Positions 1-9,900 of a DNA stretch of 64,000 nt are shown here, in pieces. Numbering within the stretch: the stretch's first letter is position 1; every line of letters starts with the position of its first letter. Made by a program: the position numbers and the translations under genes. Location of the stretch: contig NZ_JADOVG010000001.1 of the NCBI RefSeq assembly GCF_015752205.1, positions 248,001 to 312,000 of the forward strand, in the 5' to 3' direction. The stretch comes from Polaromonas sp. CG_9.7 (GTDB lineage Bacteria > Pseudomonadota > Gammaproteobacteria > Burkholderiales > Burkholderiaceae_C). The notes below the pieces were generated by a model, which had not been told where the DNA came from, ran no database searches, and saw only the letters and a list, made by a program, of their open reading frames with translations.

Positions 1-823
1 CTTGATGGGCGGTCATTTCGGCGTGCTGTACCAGCCGCTGGAAGTGCTGATCATCGTCGGCGCGGCCGTGGGTGCGTTCATTGCGGGCAACGACGGCAAG
101 ACCATACGCTCGACCCTCAAAGTGTTGCCCAAACTGCTTAAAAATTCTAAAAAGCACGACAAGGCTCTTTTCATGGAGCTGCTCGCCTTGCTGTACATGC
201 TGCTGTCCAAAGGTCGCAAGGACGGCTTGATGTCGCTGGAGTCGGACGTTGACGATCCGCACAACAGCCCCATTTTTGCGCCATATCCGGTGATTCTGGC
301 AGATGCCCGTGTGCTGGAGTTCATGACCGATTACCTGCGCCTGATGGTCAGCGGCAACACCGATCCGCACGAAATCGGAGAGTTGATGGAGCAGGAGCTG
401 GAAACCTACAAGCATGAGGGCGAAATACCGGCGCACAGCCTGACCCGTGTTGGCGATGCGCTGCCGGCGCTGGGCATTGTGGCGGCCGTGCTGGGGGTGG
501 TGCATGCGCTGGCGTCTGCCGACCTGCCGCCCGCGCAGATGGGCCAGCTGATTGCGCACGCGATGGTGGGGACTTTTCTGGGCATCTTGCTGGCTTATGG
601 TTTTGTGATGCCGCTGGCGACCCTGGTCGAGCACAAGGTGGCCGAATCCCTGAAGGTCTACCAGTGCATCCGGATCACGCTGCTGGCCAGCCTGAACGGT
701 TATGCGCCGCAGCTGGCCGTGGAATTCGGCCGCAAGGTGCTGACTTCGACGCACCGGCCGTCTTTTAGCGAACTGGACGGGCATGTGCGTGATGTCAAGG
801 GCCGCGCAAACGCGCAGGATTGA
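1..823 (+). CDS. motA: Flagellar motor stator protein MotA (5' partial)
   Basis: MotA forms, with MotB, the proton-conducting stator of the flagellar motor in the inner membrane. The reading frame is open at the left window edge, so about 18-20 N-terminal residues (the start of the first membrane helix) are missing. The visible part starts LMGGHFGVLYQPLEVLI, which matches the usual YLMAGGHLGVLYQP region of MotA. The cytoplasmic loop follows, and then the paired hydrophobic helices around VGDALPALGIVAAVLGVVHAL and AHAMVGTFLGILLAYGF near the C-terminus. The C-terminal AVEFGRK stretch is also typical. The TTG at base 2 is an internal leucine codon and not a start. The stop codon abuts the motB start directly, so translation is probably coupled. 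Identification is firm; only the start is unseen. Confidence 0.97.
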   Translation, partial: LMGGHFGVLYQPLEVLIIVGAAVGAFIAGNDGKTIRSTLKVLPKLLKNSKKHDKALFMELLALLYMLLSKGRKDGLMSLESDVDDPHNSPIFAPYPVILADARVLEFMTDYLRLMVSGNTDPHEIGELMEQELETYKHEGEIPAHSLTRVGDALPALGIVAAVLGVVHALASADLPPAQMGQLIAHAMVGTFLGILLAYGFVMPLATLVEHKVAESLKVYQCIRITLLASLNGYAPQLAVEFGRKVLTSTHRPSFSELDGHVRDVKGRANAQD

Positions 824-1738
824 ATGGCCATGAACGGCGCCCGACGCCCCATCATCATCATCAAGCGCCCGGTGATGGCGGCGCGCCACCATGGCGGCGC
901 CTGGAAGATTGCCTTTGCCGACTTCATGACGGCCATGTTCGCTTTCTTTCTGGTGATGTGGCTGCTGTCATCTTCCTCGCCCAATCAGTTGACCGGTATT
1001 GCCGAGCATTTCAAAAGGCCGCTGACCGAGGCGATTTCAGGCGGACCGGCCATCAACAACAGCCCCAGCGTCATTCCGGGCGGCGGCGATCCTGCGGCGA
1101 TCAAGGAGAAAGTCAAGATGCCGGAAAGCGACGACGAGGCCCAGGATGTCAACCGCCTGGACCAGATGAAGTCGCAGCTTGACAAAATGATCGAGGCGAG
1201 CCCGCTGCTCAGGGAGTTTCGGCCCCAGCTGCTGATCGACATCACACCCGAGGGCTTGCGCATCCAGATTGTGGACAGCAGCAACCGGCCGATGTTTGAC
1301 CGGTCCAGTGCGCAGGTGGCGCCCTACATGCGCACCATCCTGCGCGAGATCGCTCCAGTCGTCAACGCGCAGCCCAACAAGATCACGCTGTCCGGCCATA
1401 CCGATGCCACGACTTACGCGCAGGGCGACAAGTCCTACAGCAATTGGGAGCTGTCGGCGGACCGGGCCAATGCCTCGCGCCGGGAATTGGTGGCGGGTGG
1501 TTTGCAGGAAATCAAGGTGCTGCGCGTCATGGGCGTGGCGTCAAGCATGCACCTGAACCAGAGCGACCCTTTGGCGCCCGTCAATCGCCGCATCAGCATC
1601 GTGGTACTCAACCATCGCGCCCAGATGCTGATAGAAAAAGCAAATTCTGCCACTGGCGCCAGTGTGAGCATCAAGCCGGGCGCTGCCGGGCAGGCCGCTG
1701 TGAGCCTGTCAACTGCCCGCCCTGACCAGCGCAGCTGA
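824..1738 (+). CDS. motB: Flagellar motor stator protein MotB
   Basis: MotB (304 aa) anchors the stator to peptidoglycan and carries the proton-accepting aspartate. A single membrane helix lies at about residues 28-48 (IAFADFMTAMFAFFLVMWLL), and Asp33 corresponds to the essential Asp32 of E. coli MotB. An OmpA-like peptidoglycan-binding domain follows in the C-terminal half, with the SGHTDAT motif near residue 190 and ELSADRANASRREL after it. The ATG lies immediately after the motA stop; a second ATG two codons on is a possible alternative start. The gene belongs to the motA-motB-cheA cluster. Length and domain order are normal for the family. Confidence 0.97.
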   Translation: MAMNGARRPIIIIKRPVMAARHHGGAWKIAFADFMTAMFAFFLVMWLLSSSSPNQLTGIAEHFKRPLTEAISGGPAINNSPSVIPGGGDPAAIKEKVKMPESDDEAQDVNRLDQMKSQLDKMIEASPLLREFRPQLLIDITPEGLRIQIVDSSNRPMFDRSSAQVAPYMRTILREIAPVVNAQPNKITLSGHTDATTYAQGDKSYSNWELSADRANASRRELVAGGLQEIKVLRVMGVASSMHLNQSDPLAPVNRRISIVVLNHRAQMLIEKANSATGASVSIKPGAAGQAAVSLSTARPDQRS

Positions 1739-1769
1739 TTGCCGCCTTTAAAGAAGAAACGAATACGCG

Positions 1770-3833
1770 ATGGATATCACCCAGTTTTACCAGGCCTTTT
1801 TTGAAGAAGCCGATGAGTTGCTCAATGAGATGGAGCAACGCCTTTTGCGCCTGGATCTGCAAACGCCTGACAGCGAAGACCTGAACGCAATCTTTCGCGC
1901 TGCGCATTCCATCAAGGGCGGGGCGGCTACGTTTGGATTTGTGGCGCTGACCGACACCACGCATTTGCTTGAAAATTTGCTCGACCGCACCCGCCATGGC
2001 GAACTGAAGTTAAGCACAAAGATGATGGATAGCTTTTTGGAAACCAAAGACATGTTGCAACAACAATTAAGTGCGTATCGTGACGGCCAGGTACCTGATC
2101 CGCAAACAGTCGCTCAAATCTGCGCCGTACTGCAACAACTGGCGCTGGAGGGTCATGACGGTGCGACCGTAGCCCCCGCTGCTGCTTCGCCAGCGGTGGC
2201 AAAAACGGTGGCAGTCGCGGCGGCGCTGCCCGTGCCGAAGCCTGGCGCAGTCGCGGTGCCGACGCTGAAAGTGCGCTTTACCCAGGTTTCCGAAAACGAC
2301 CAGAAACTGCTGGCTGAAGAACTGGCCAACCTGGGCACGGTGCTGGCGCAAACCCGGGACGCCAACAGCCTGACGCTCTGGCTGGAAACGGCTTGCGATA
2401 CCGATGACCTGGTGGCGGTGAGCTGTTTCATCGTGGAAACCGACCAGATCGAAATCACCAACGAGTTGCCTGGCCCGCCGCTGGCGGCGCTGGAGGTCGA
2501 GCACCTGGTTGTGACGGCTGTCGAGGTTGTAGAGGTTGTAGAGGTTGTAGAGGTTGTAGAGGTTGTCGAGGTTGTCGAGATCGTTGCCCCGCCCGCGCCG
2601 CCGTTCGAGGGGATGCCTGCCGCTCCCGCCGCGATAGCCGCAACCGCTCAGGCCAAAGAGTCCAACTCGATCCGGGTCGATGTTGAGAAAGTGGACCAGA
2701 TCATCAACCTGGTGGGCGAGCTGGTGATCACCCAGTCGATGCTGACGCAAACCGCGTTAACGCTGGACCCGGTGCTGCATGAGCGCTTGCTGAGCGGTTT
2801 GGGCCAACTGGAGCGCAACGCGCGCGACCTGCAGGAATCGGTGATGTCTATCCGCATGATGCCGATGGACTATGTGTTCAGCCGCTTTCCGCGCCTGATT
2901 CGCGACCTGTCGGCCAAGCTGGGCAAACAGGTGAACCTGGTGACGGTGGGCAAGGAAACCGAACTGGACAAGAGCCTGATCGAGCGCATCGTCGATCCGC
3001 TCACGCACCTGGTGCGCAACAGCCTGGACCACGGCATTGAGACGCCGCAGCAGCGCGCACTGGCCGGCAAGGACCCGGCTGGCAAGCTGACGCTGTCGGC
3101 CCAGCACCAGGGCGGCAGCATCGTGATCGAAGTCCGTGACGATGGCGGCGGCCTGGTGCGGGAAAAAATCATGGCCAAAGCCCGGCAGCAGGGCATTGCT
3201 ATCAGCGACGACGCCAGTGATGAGGAGGCCTGGCAACTGATTATGGCGCCTGGTTTTTCGACTGCGGAAGTGGTCACCGATATTTCGGGCCGGGGCGTCG
3301 GCATGGATGTGGTCAAGCGCAACATCCATGAAATGGGCGGTCATGTCGAAATTTTCTCGCGCCAGGGCCAGGGCACGACGATCAGGATCGTGCTGCCGCT
3401 GACGCTGGCCATCCTGAACGGCATGTCGGTCAAGGTGGGCGACGAAATTTACATCCTGCCGCTGAACTACGTGATTGAATCCCTGCAGCCGCTGGCCAAG
3501 GATCTGCATGCCATCACCGCCGACGAGCAGGTCATGCATGTGCGGGGCGAATACCTGGCGCTGGTGGAATTGCACAAGCTTTTTGATGTGGCCAATGCGG
3601 TGCACAACCCGACTCAGGCCATCGTCGTGATCGTGCAGGCCGAAGGCAACCGTTTTGCGCTGCTGGTGGACCAACTCGTGGGCCAGCACCAGGTGGTGGT
3701 GAAAAATCTGGAAACCAACTACCGCAAGGTGCCGGGCATTTCTGCCGCCACCATTCTGGGCGACGGCAATGTGGCGCTGATCATCGACGTGGCGGCGATC
3801 CAGCGCACCCATCGGGACAAAAAGGCACGCTGA
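1770..3833 (+). CDS. cheA: Chemotaxis histidine kinase CheA
   Basis: CheA (687 aa) is the cytoplasmic kinase that phosphorylates CheY and CheB in response to chemoreceptors. The P1 phosphotransfer domain carries the phospho-accepting His46 in RAAHSIKGGAATFG. A P2-like region follows at about 165-235, and P3 dimerisation begins near 298. The P4 ATPase has an N box near 412 (HLVRNSLDHGIE), DDGGGL near 456 and GRGVGMDVV near 507. A CheW-like P5 domain runs from about 545 to the end. The linker between P2 and P3 contains a run of Glu-Val-Val repeats (residues 252-269). The gene lies 31 bases after motB. No cheW, cheY or receptor gene follows, because the cluster ends at a repeat and a convergent gene. 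Confidence 0.97.
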   Translation: MDITQFYQAFFEEADELLNEMEQRLLRLDLQTPDSEDLNAIFRAAHSIKGGAATFGFVALTDTTHLLENLLDRTRHGELKLSTKMMDSFLETKDMLQQQLSAYRDGQVPDPQTVAQICAVLQQLALEGHDGATVAPAAASPAVAKTVAVAAALPVPKPGAVAVPTLKVRFTQVSENDQKLLAEELANLGTVLAQTRDANSLTLWLETACDTDDLVAVSCFIVETDQIEITNELPGPPLAALEVEHLVVTAVEVVEVVEVVEVVEVVEVVEIVAPPAPPFEGMPAAPAAIAATAQAKESNSIRVDVEKVDQIINLVGELVITQSMLTQTALTLDPVLHERLLSGLGQLERNARDLQESVMSIRMMPMDYVFSRFPRLIRDLSAKLGKQVNLVTVGKETELDKSLIERIVDPLTHLVRNSLDHGIETPQQRALAGKDPAGKLTLSAQHQGGSIVIEVRDDGGGLVREKIMAKARQQGIAISDDASDEEAWQLIMAPGFSTAEVVTDISGRGVGMDVVKRNIHEMGGHVEIFSRQGQGTTIRIVLPLTLAILNGMSVKVGDEIYILPLNYVIESLQPLAKDLHAITADEQVMHVRGEYLALVELHKLFDVANAVHNPTQAIVVIVQAEGNRFALLVDQLVGQHQVVVKNLETNYRKVPGISAATILGDGNVALIIDVAAIQRTHRDKKAR
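2523..2579 (+). repeat. In-frame 9-bp tandem repeat in cheA
   Basis: Six consecutive copies of the nonamer GAGGTTGTA run from 2523 to 2576; the last two end in GTC. They encode Glu-Val-Val six times (residues 252-269) in the linker between the P2 and P3 domains of CheA. The unit is a multiple of three, so copy-number change by slippage would alter linker length without breaking the frame. Confidence 0.95.
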
Positions 3834-3930
3834 GCGGCAAAGGCACGCAACGGCGGGGCTGCCGCGATGGTCGCTTCAGCACGGCCAAGGCGCACCCGGG
3901 TGCCCAGGCGCTTGGTATGTTAGTAATTTA

Positions 3931-3990
3931 TGCATGAAATATGCCTTCTGCGCAGGTTGAGCGGGCATAATCAGCTATTTTATTGATAGC
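3931..3990 (+). repeat. Dispersed Comamonadaceae-type repeat, copy 1
   Basis: This copy holds the half-motif GCATGAAATATGCC, then a GCGC-rich stretch, then the core CAGCTATTTTATTGATAGC. It matches other copies in this window at 16815, 20022, 23896, 50423, 53480 and 63783. The copy covers the 3' end of ndvB: the last residues (Asp-Cys-Tyr-Gln) and the TAA stop are read from its core on the minus strand. A 12-bp palindrome, GCACCCGGGTGC, lies nearby at 3892-3903. No classic T-tract terminator was seen between cheA and ndvB. Confidence 0.7.
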
Positions 3991-6900
3991 AATCAGGCAA
4001 TGCCGGCGCCACGCTGCCGCGCACCAGCAACACGGACTTTGCGGGCAGCGTGTCCAGCCGGGTCCATTCGCCCCATGCCAATTGCCTGTCCGCCACCAGC
4101 GGCGCGACGCCTGCCGGTTCGCGTAACCAGTGCACGGTGATGTCACGGCCTTGCAGTTGCAGACGCAGCTCGACTTCCGGCCAATGCGAGGGAAGGCGCG
4201 GCGACAGCGACAGTCTGCCCGGCTGCACCGCCAGGCCGAGCAGCGTTTCAAGCCCGGCCCGGTACAGCCAGGCGGCCGAGCCGGTGTACCAGCTCCAGCC
4301 GCCCCGGCCCACATACGGCTCGGCGCTGTAGACATCGCCGGCTACCACGTAAGGCTCCAGACCATAGGCCGCACCGCGCTCGGGATGCGCGCTGCGGTGG
4401 GCCGGGCTCAGGTCCTCGAAGCTGCGCCAGGCGCCTTCCGCGTCGCCACTCAACGCTTGCGCCATCAACGCCCAGACGCCGGCATGCGAATACTGCCCGC
4501 CGTTTTCACGCACACCGGGCGGATAGGCCTGGATGTAGCCGGGATTGTTGGCCGAGTCCCGGAACGGAGGGTCGAGCAGGCGCAGTAAGCCGGCTTTTTC
4601 ATCGATCAACTGGTTGTTGAGCGCCAGCATGGCCGAACGGGTAAAGGCTGGCGTGGAGGCGCCGGACAGCACGGCCCAGGCTTGCGCAATCAGGTCGATG
4701 CGGCATTCGTCATTGGCGTTGGCGCCGAGCGGCGCGCCGTTGTCAAAAAAGGCGCGGCGGAACCAGGCGCCGTCCCAGCCGGCGTCGTGCAGCGCGGTGA
4801 TCCAGCCGGTGCGCGCCTCCAGCCAGCGCTGGGCGCGCGCATCGTCGCCGCGCTTTTGCGCAACCGGCGCGAAGCCTTCGACCACACTGCATAAAAACCA
4901 GCCCAGCCAGACCGACTGGCCGCGTCCCTCATGGCCGACGCGGTTCATGCCGTCGTTCCAGTCGCCGGTGCCCATCAACGGCAGGCCATGCGCGCCCACG
5001 GCCAGGCTGCGGTCGATGGTGCGGGCGCAATGCTCATAGACGCTGGCGGACTGTTCGCTGGTTTGCGGCGCGTAATAGGCGTCTTCCGCGCCGTCGGGAA
5101 TCGGCGCGCCATCGATGAAGGCCACGCTTTCGTCCAGCAGACTGGCGTCGCCGGTGGCTTGCAGGTAGTGACTGCAGGCATAAGGCAGCCAGAGCAGGTC
5201 GTCCGAAAAATGGGTGCGCACACCTTCGCCGCCGGGCGCGTGCCACCAGTGCTGCACGTCGCCTTCGGGAAACTGGCGTGACGCACTGAGCACGATCTGC
5301 GCGCGCAGCCTTGCCGGATCAGCCAGCGCCAGCGCCATCGAATCCTGCAGCTGGTCGCGAAAGCCCGATGCGCCGCCCGCCTGGTAGAAGCCAGCCTTGG
5401 ACCAGAGACGGCAGACCACGGTCTGGTAAAGCAGCCAGTGGTTGATGAGCGCATCGAAGCGCGCGTCAGGCGTCTTGACCTGCACCTTGCCCAACAGGCC
5501 GGACCAGGCAGCCTTCACGCCAGCCAGAGCGTCGATGCAAGCCTGCGGCGTCCAGCCGCCGGCCATCCGCTCTGCTTCAGGCCCATCGACGGCATGGCCG
5601 AGGATGAAGCTGATGACCCGTTCTTCCTGGCCAGCCAGCGAAAACTCGCTAGCCAGGCAGGCGCAAGGGTCGTAACCCGTTCCACTTTGTCCGGCCAAAT
5701 GGGTGGGTAGCAACAGTCGGCCCAGCGCGTCAAAAAATTCGCCCCTGTCGCAGGTCCATTGCACGTTGCCAAAGGCGCCCGCCATGACCAGAAACGCTGT
5801 GCTGCCGCCATAGCCGTCCCGGGTTTCCTGCTGACGGGCCATCACCGCCGCCTGCTCGGGCGATTTCCAGGTTTGCAGTGTGCGGCGGCGGCTGCGTGTG
5901 TCGCCCATTTGCCATTCGACCATCGCGATTGCACGCAGGCGCCTGCGCAGGCCACCATCCAGTCGCACCTTGACCTGGACGACTTTCACGGCGGCCTGCA
6001 TGTCGGCAAAGAAGGTGGTTTCCACCTGCAACCCGTCCTGCTTGCCCTGAAACACAGAATAACCCTGGCCATGGCGCACGCGCCAGCGGCTGTCACTGCC
6101 CGCAATCACTGAGGGCGCCAGCGGGAAAACCTGTCCGCTGTCCATGTCCTGCAGCAACCAGTGCTCGAATGCCGGGTCGCCGACCGGGTCGTTCGACCAG
6201 GGCGTGAGCTGATGCATGCGGCTGTTGCCGGCCCACGTCATGCCACTGCCGGTTTCCGATACTTGAAAGCCAAAGTCCGGATTGGCGATGACATTCACCC
6301 AGGGGCGTGGCAGTGACTGGCCGCCCTGCAGGTCGAACCAGAATTCGCCGTTGGCCGGGTCGAACTGGCCGATCCCTTGTGGCACCGATGCCAGCGCCGG
6401 CAGGCCATTGACAGGATCGATCTCTGACGGGTTGGAAAGCAGCGTGCCGCCAGACAGATCAGCCTGCTCCGCTGGCCAGACGCCAGTGCGCAAGGCAGCC
6501 ACTTGCGTTTCCAGCGCCCGGCCGTCTGCGGTGAGAACCACCCGCGCCATGCCAGCCAATGCGGTTTTTTCGGCGGTCGAGGTTTCAGGCTCGCGCAACA
6601 GGTGAAAGCTTGACAATCGCTCGGACCCTTTGGCAAAACTGTCCTGCACACGCTGCGTCAGACGGTCGCGCATGGCCAGAATGTCGCGCTGCAGGACCAT
6701 GAGGTAGGAATTGGGCTCGCTGTTCAGCACCACCAGATCAACCGCGAGGCCGCCAAACGTCCACCAGGGCTGCGCGCGCAGCAAAGCATTCACCAGCGGC
6801 AATCCGCTGCTGGCCTGAATGCGCACCAGCACAATGGGTTTGTCACCCGATATACCAAAGCGCCACAGCTGACGCTGGTCCAACGGCCCGGCCACGGCAT

Positions 6901-9900
6901 TTATCCGTGGTGTGCTGTACATCAAAGCGGTGGTCAGGTCCTGAACCGCCAGGTGTTCCTCGGGGGTCAGGGTCAAGTCGCGCAGCCGGACCTGCGCCAG
7001 CGTGGCCGCCATCTGGGTGGCGCGCACGATGTGCATTGGCTGCAGATACTTGTCAATGCGCTCGATCAGTTCGTCTTCAGTTTGTGCCGCCGCCGTGGCA
7101 AAGGTCAGGCGGGCCACGGCACCCGGCGCCAGACGCAAGGTCAGGCGCAGGCTGGCCACCGGGTCCAGACCATTGATCGGGTTGCCGTCGGCATCCATGG
7201 GCTGGTCCCCCAGCGCAGGCTGGTGCGGTGGCTGATGGCGCCCGGCAAAAACCTTGCGGTCAGCGATGCAATCGACCGACAGCAACTCGGCATCAGCCTC
7301 GGCCAGGAAATGCGCTACCGCCATTTGTGGGTCGCCATGCAAGCGCGGCATGCGCTTGAGCAGCAGGGCACGCCATTTCGGCTCCCAGCGGGTTTGCACA
7401 AACAGGTTGGAAAACGCTGGGTGGGCTTCGTCGGCACGGGGGTCTGCCAGCACCGCCTCGAAGCACGACACCAACTCGACGATGCGCTCGGTACGGCCCG
7501 TGTTGTGCAGCTGCACGGTGCGCAGTTCGGTGTCGTCCTCAGGGCTGACCACCACGCTGATCCCGGTGCTCAGTCCCTTGCCATGCGCGTCGAACTGCAC
7601 CCGGTCGGCCATGAACCGTGCCTGGTAGCGCCAGCCTGGCAGGGGCGCCGGTGCAGCCGTCAGGGAACCGGTGCCTTCGTTATTTCCAAGGTTCAGGTAG
7701 AAAAAGCAGCCATGGCTGTCACGCAGCAGGTCGTCGCGCCAGCGGCTGATGTTGCGGCCCTGCCAGCGGCTGACACCTGCGCCGCTGGCGCGCAGCGCCA
7801 CGTTGTAGCGCCCGTTGGACAGCAGGTGGGTCGGTTTCCAGCCGATTTGCACCGGGTTGACGTCACGCGAGTGAAACACCGGCGCGCTGCTGGGTGTGTT
7901 GGTCGCAGGCGGCTGGCGCGGGCTGGCGGTTTCAGTGATCTGGCGCGGCGTGCGTTCATGCAGCAGGGATTGATGCGCTGCCACCTGCGGCTCGGCACAA
8001 AACCAGCGCCGGGGCGCATCCAGACAGAGCACGTTGCAAAGCGCCACCAGCGACATGCCCTGGTGGTGCGCCATGAAGGTCTGGACAATGCTGAAGGCCT
8101 CCCTTTCGGGCTGGTGCGAGGCGGTGAAGTCGAGCGCCTCGAACATTCCGAGTTCACCGCGCGCGCCCAATGCTTCGAGCCGCCGCAAATTTTCCGCTGA
8201 CGCGGCCGGCTCAAACAAGGTTGCCAGCAAGGTGGCATAAGGCGCCACCACGCGATCGGTCAGCGGCGTGCGCCGCATCGCCAGGCGCGGAACGCCAAAA
8301 GGTGAATATTGGTAGGCGAGTGAATGGTCCTGGGCAAAATAGGCCGATTCCGACACCCCCCAGGGCAGAAACTGCTGCTGGCCGAATTCGCGCTGTGCGG
8401 CAATCGCCGAACGCGCCATGGTCTGCAGCAGTCCCTCATCGGGCTCATGCATCAACAGCGACGGCATCAGGTATTCAAACATCGAGCCCGACCATGAAGC
8501 CAGCCCGGGCGTACCTCTAACCGACAGGAAAGGCCGGCCCAGCGCGCTCCAATGGCGCTTGGGTACGTCGCCCTTGGCAATCGCCAGAAAACTGGCGAGC
8601 CGCGACTCGGACGCCAGCAAGTCGTAGTAGCTGCTGTCCAGCGCCTGTTCGTCAACCCGAAGGCCGATGTGGAACAGCCGGCGCTTGGGGTCATACAGGC
8701 CCTTGAAATTCATGGCCTCGTAAAGGCTGGCGCAGCGACTGGCCAGGCTGTGCAGGGCTGCATGTGACTGGGCTTGTGCCTGCACTTGCCCGCTGTCGGT
8801 GCCCTGTTGTTTGTCTTGCTGTGCGAACTGCTGGCAGGCTTGGCCCACGGCCAGCAGCATGCCGGCCAGGTTTCCGCTGTCGACGGACGACACATAAGCC
8901 GGCATCAGGACTCGCAGCGTTTGCGTGTCGTACCAGTTGAACAGGTGGCCGTTGTGCTTGGCAAGCTTGTCGATGCTGTCCAGCGATGCCTGCAGGCGCA
9001 GGATGACCTCATGGGTCGTGATCCAGCCGAATTCGCGGGCGCAGCAGACGGCCAGCAGGTACAGGCCGATGTTGGTCGGCGAAGTACGGTGGGCCACTGT
9101 GGGGTCGGGCACCATTTGCAGATTATCGGGCGGCAGGTGGTTGTCTTCAGGCCCGACGCAACGCTCAAAAAACCGCCAGGTGTCGCGCGCCAGCACCATC
9201 AGGTAACGCTTGTCTCCGGCAGACAGCGCATGCTCGGTGCTGGCCGGGCGTGGCTGGCTGGCCCACCATGACGCGATCGGCGAGGCGCCCCAAAACAAAA
9301 ACAGCACGATGCCAACCCATGGGTGCGCCGCCCAGGGGGCGGCCATGGCTAGACCAGCGCACAGCAGCGACGCTGCGGCATGCTGGTGCACGAATACAAA
9401 AAACTCTTTGCGCGACGCCGATTGCGCTTGCGCCGCAGTGGTCCATTCCATCAGCCGGCGGTGGCTGACACACATGCGCCAGACAGAACGCAGCACCGCA
9501 TCCAGCAGCATGACCGATTGCGCCGGTATCTGGCTGAACTGCCAGGCCGCGCTGCCCAAGGTAAGGCGCAACTCGATCCCCCCGCGCTTGAAAAAGTGGC
9601 GCCAGGCAATCCCGGCGTGCGTCGGCACCAGGCCTGCCAGCGCGCCCAGCAGCGGCCCCGCCAACAGCGCGGCTATGACCGCCAGGAATACGGTGCCCAG
9701 AGGCAATGCATCGGTGAAGATGACCCAGGCAAGCAGTGCGAATGAGGTCGGGAACACCAGCGAACGGCGCAGGTTGTCGAGCATTTTCCAGACGCTCAGG
9801 GCGTCGATTCCGTACCGCCGGGCGTGCCACAGCAGGGGAAGCAGTTGCCAGTCGCCGCGCGTCCAGCGGTGCTGGCGTGATGCGGCCACGCCCGCATGGT

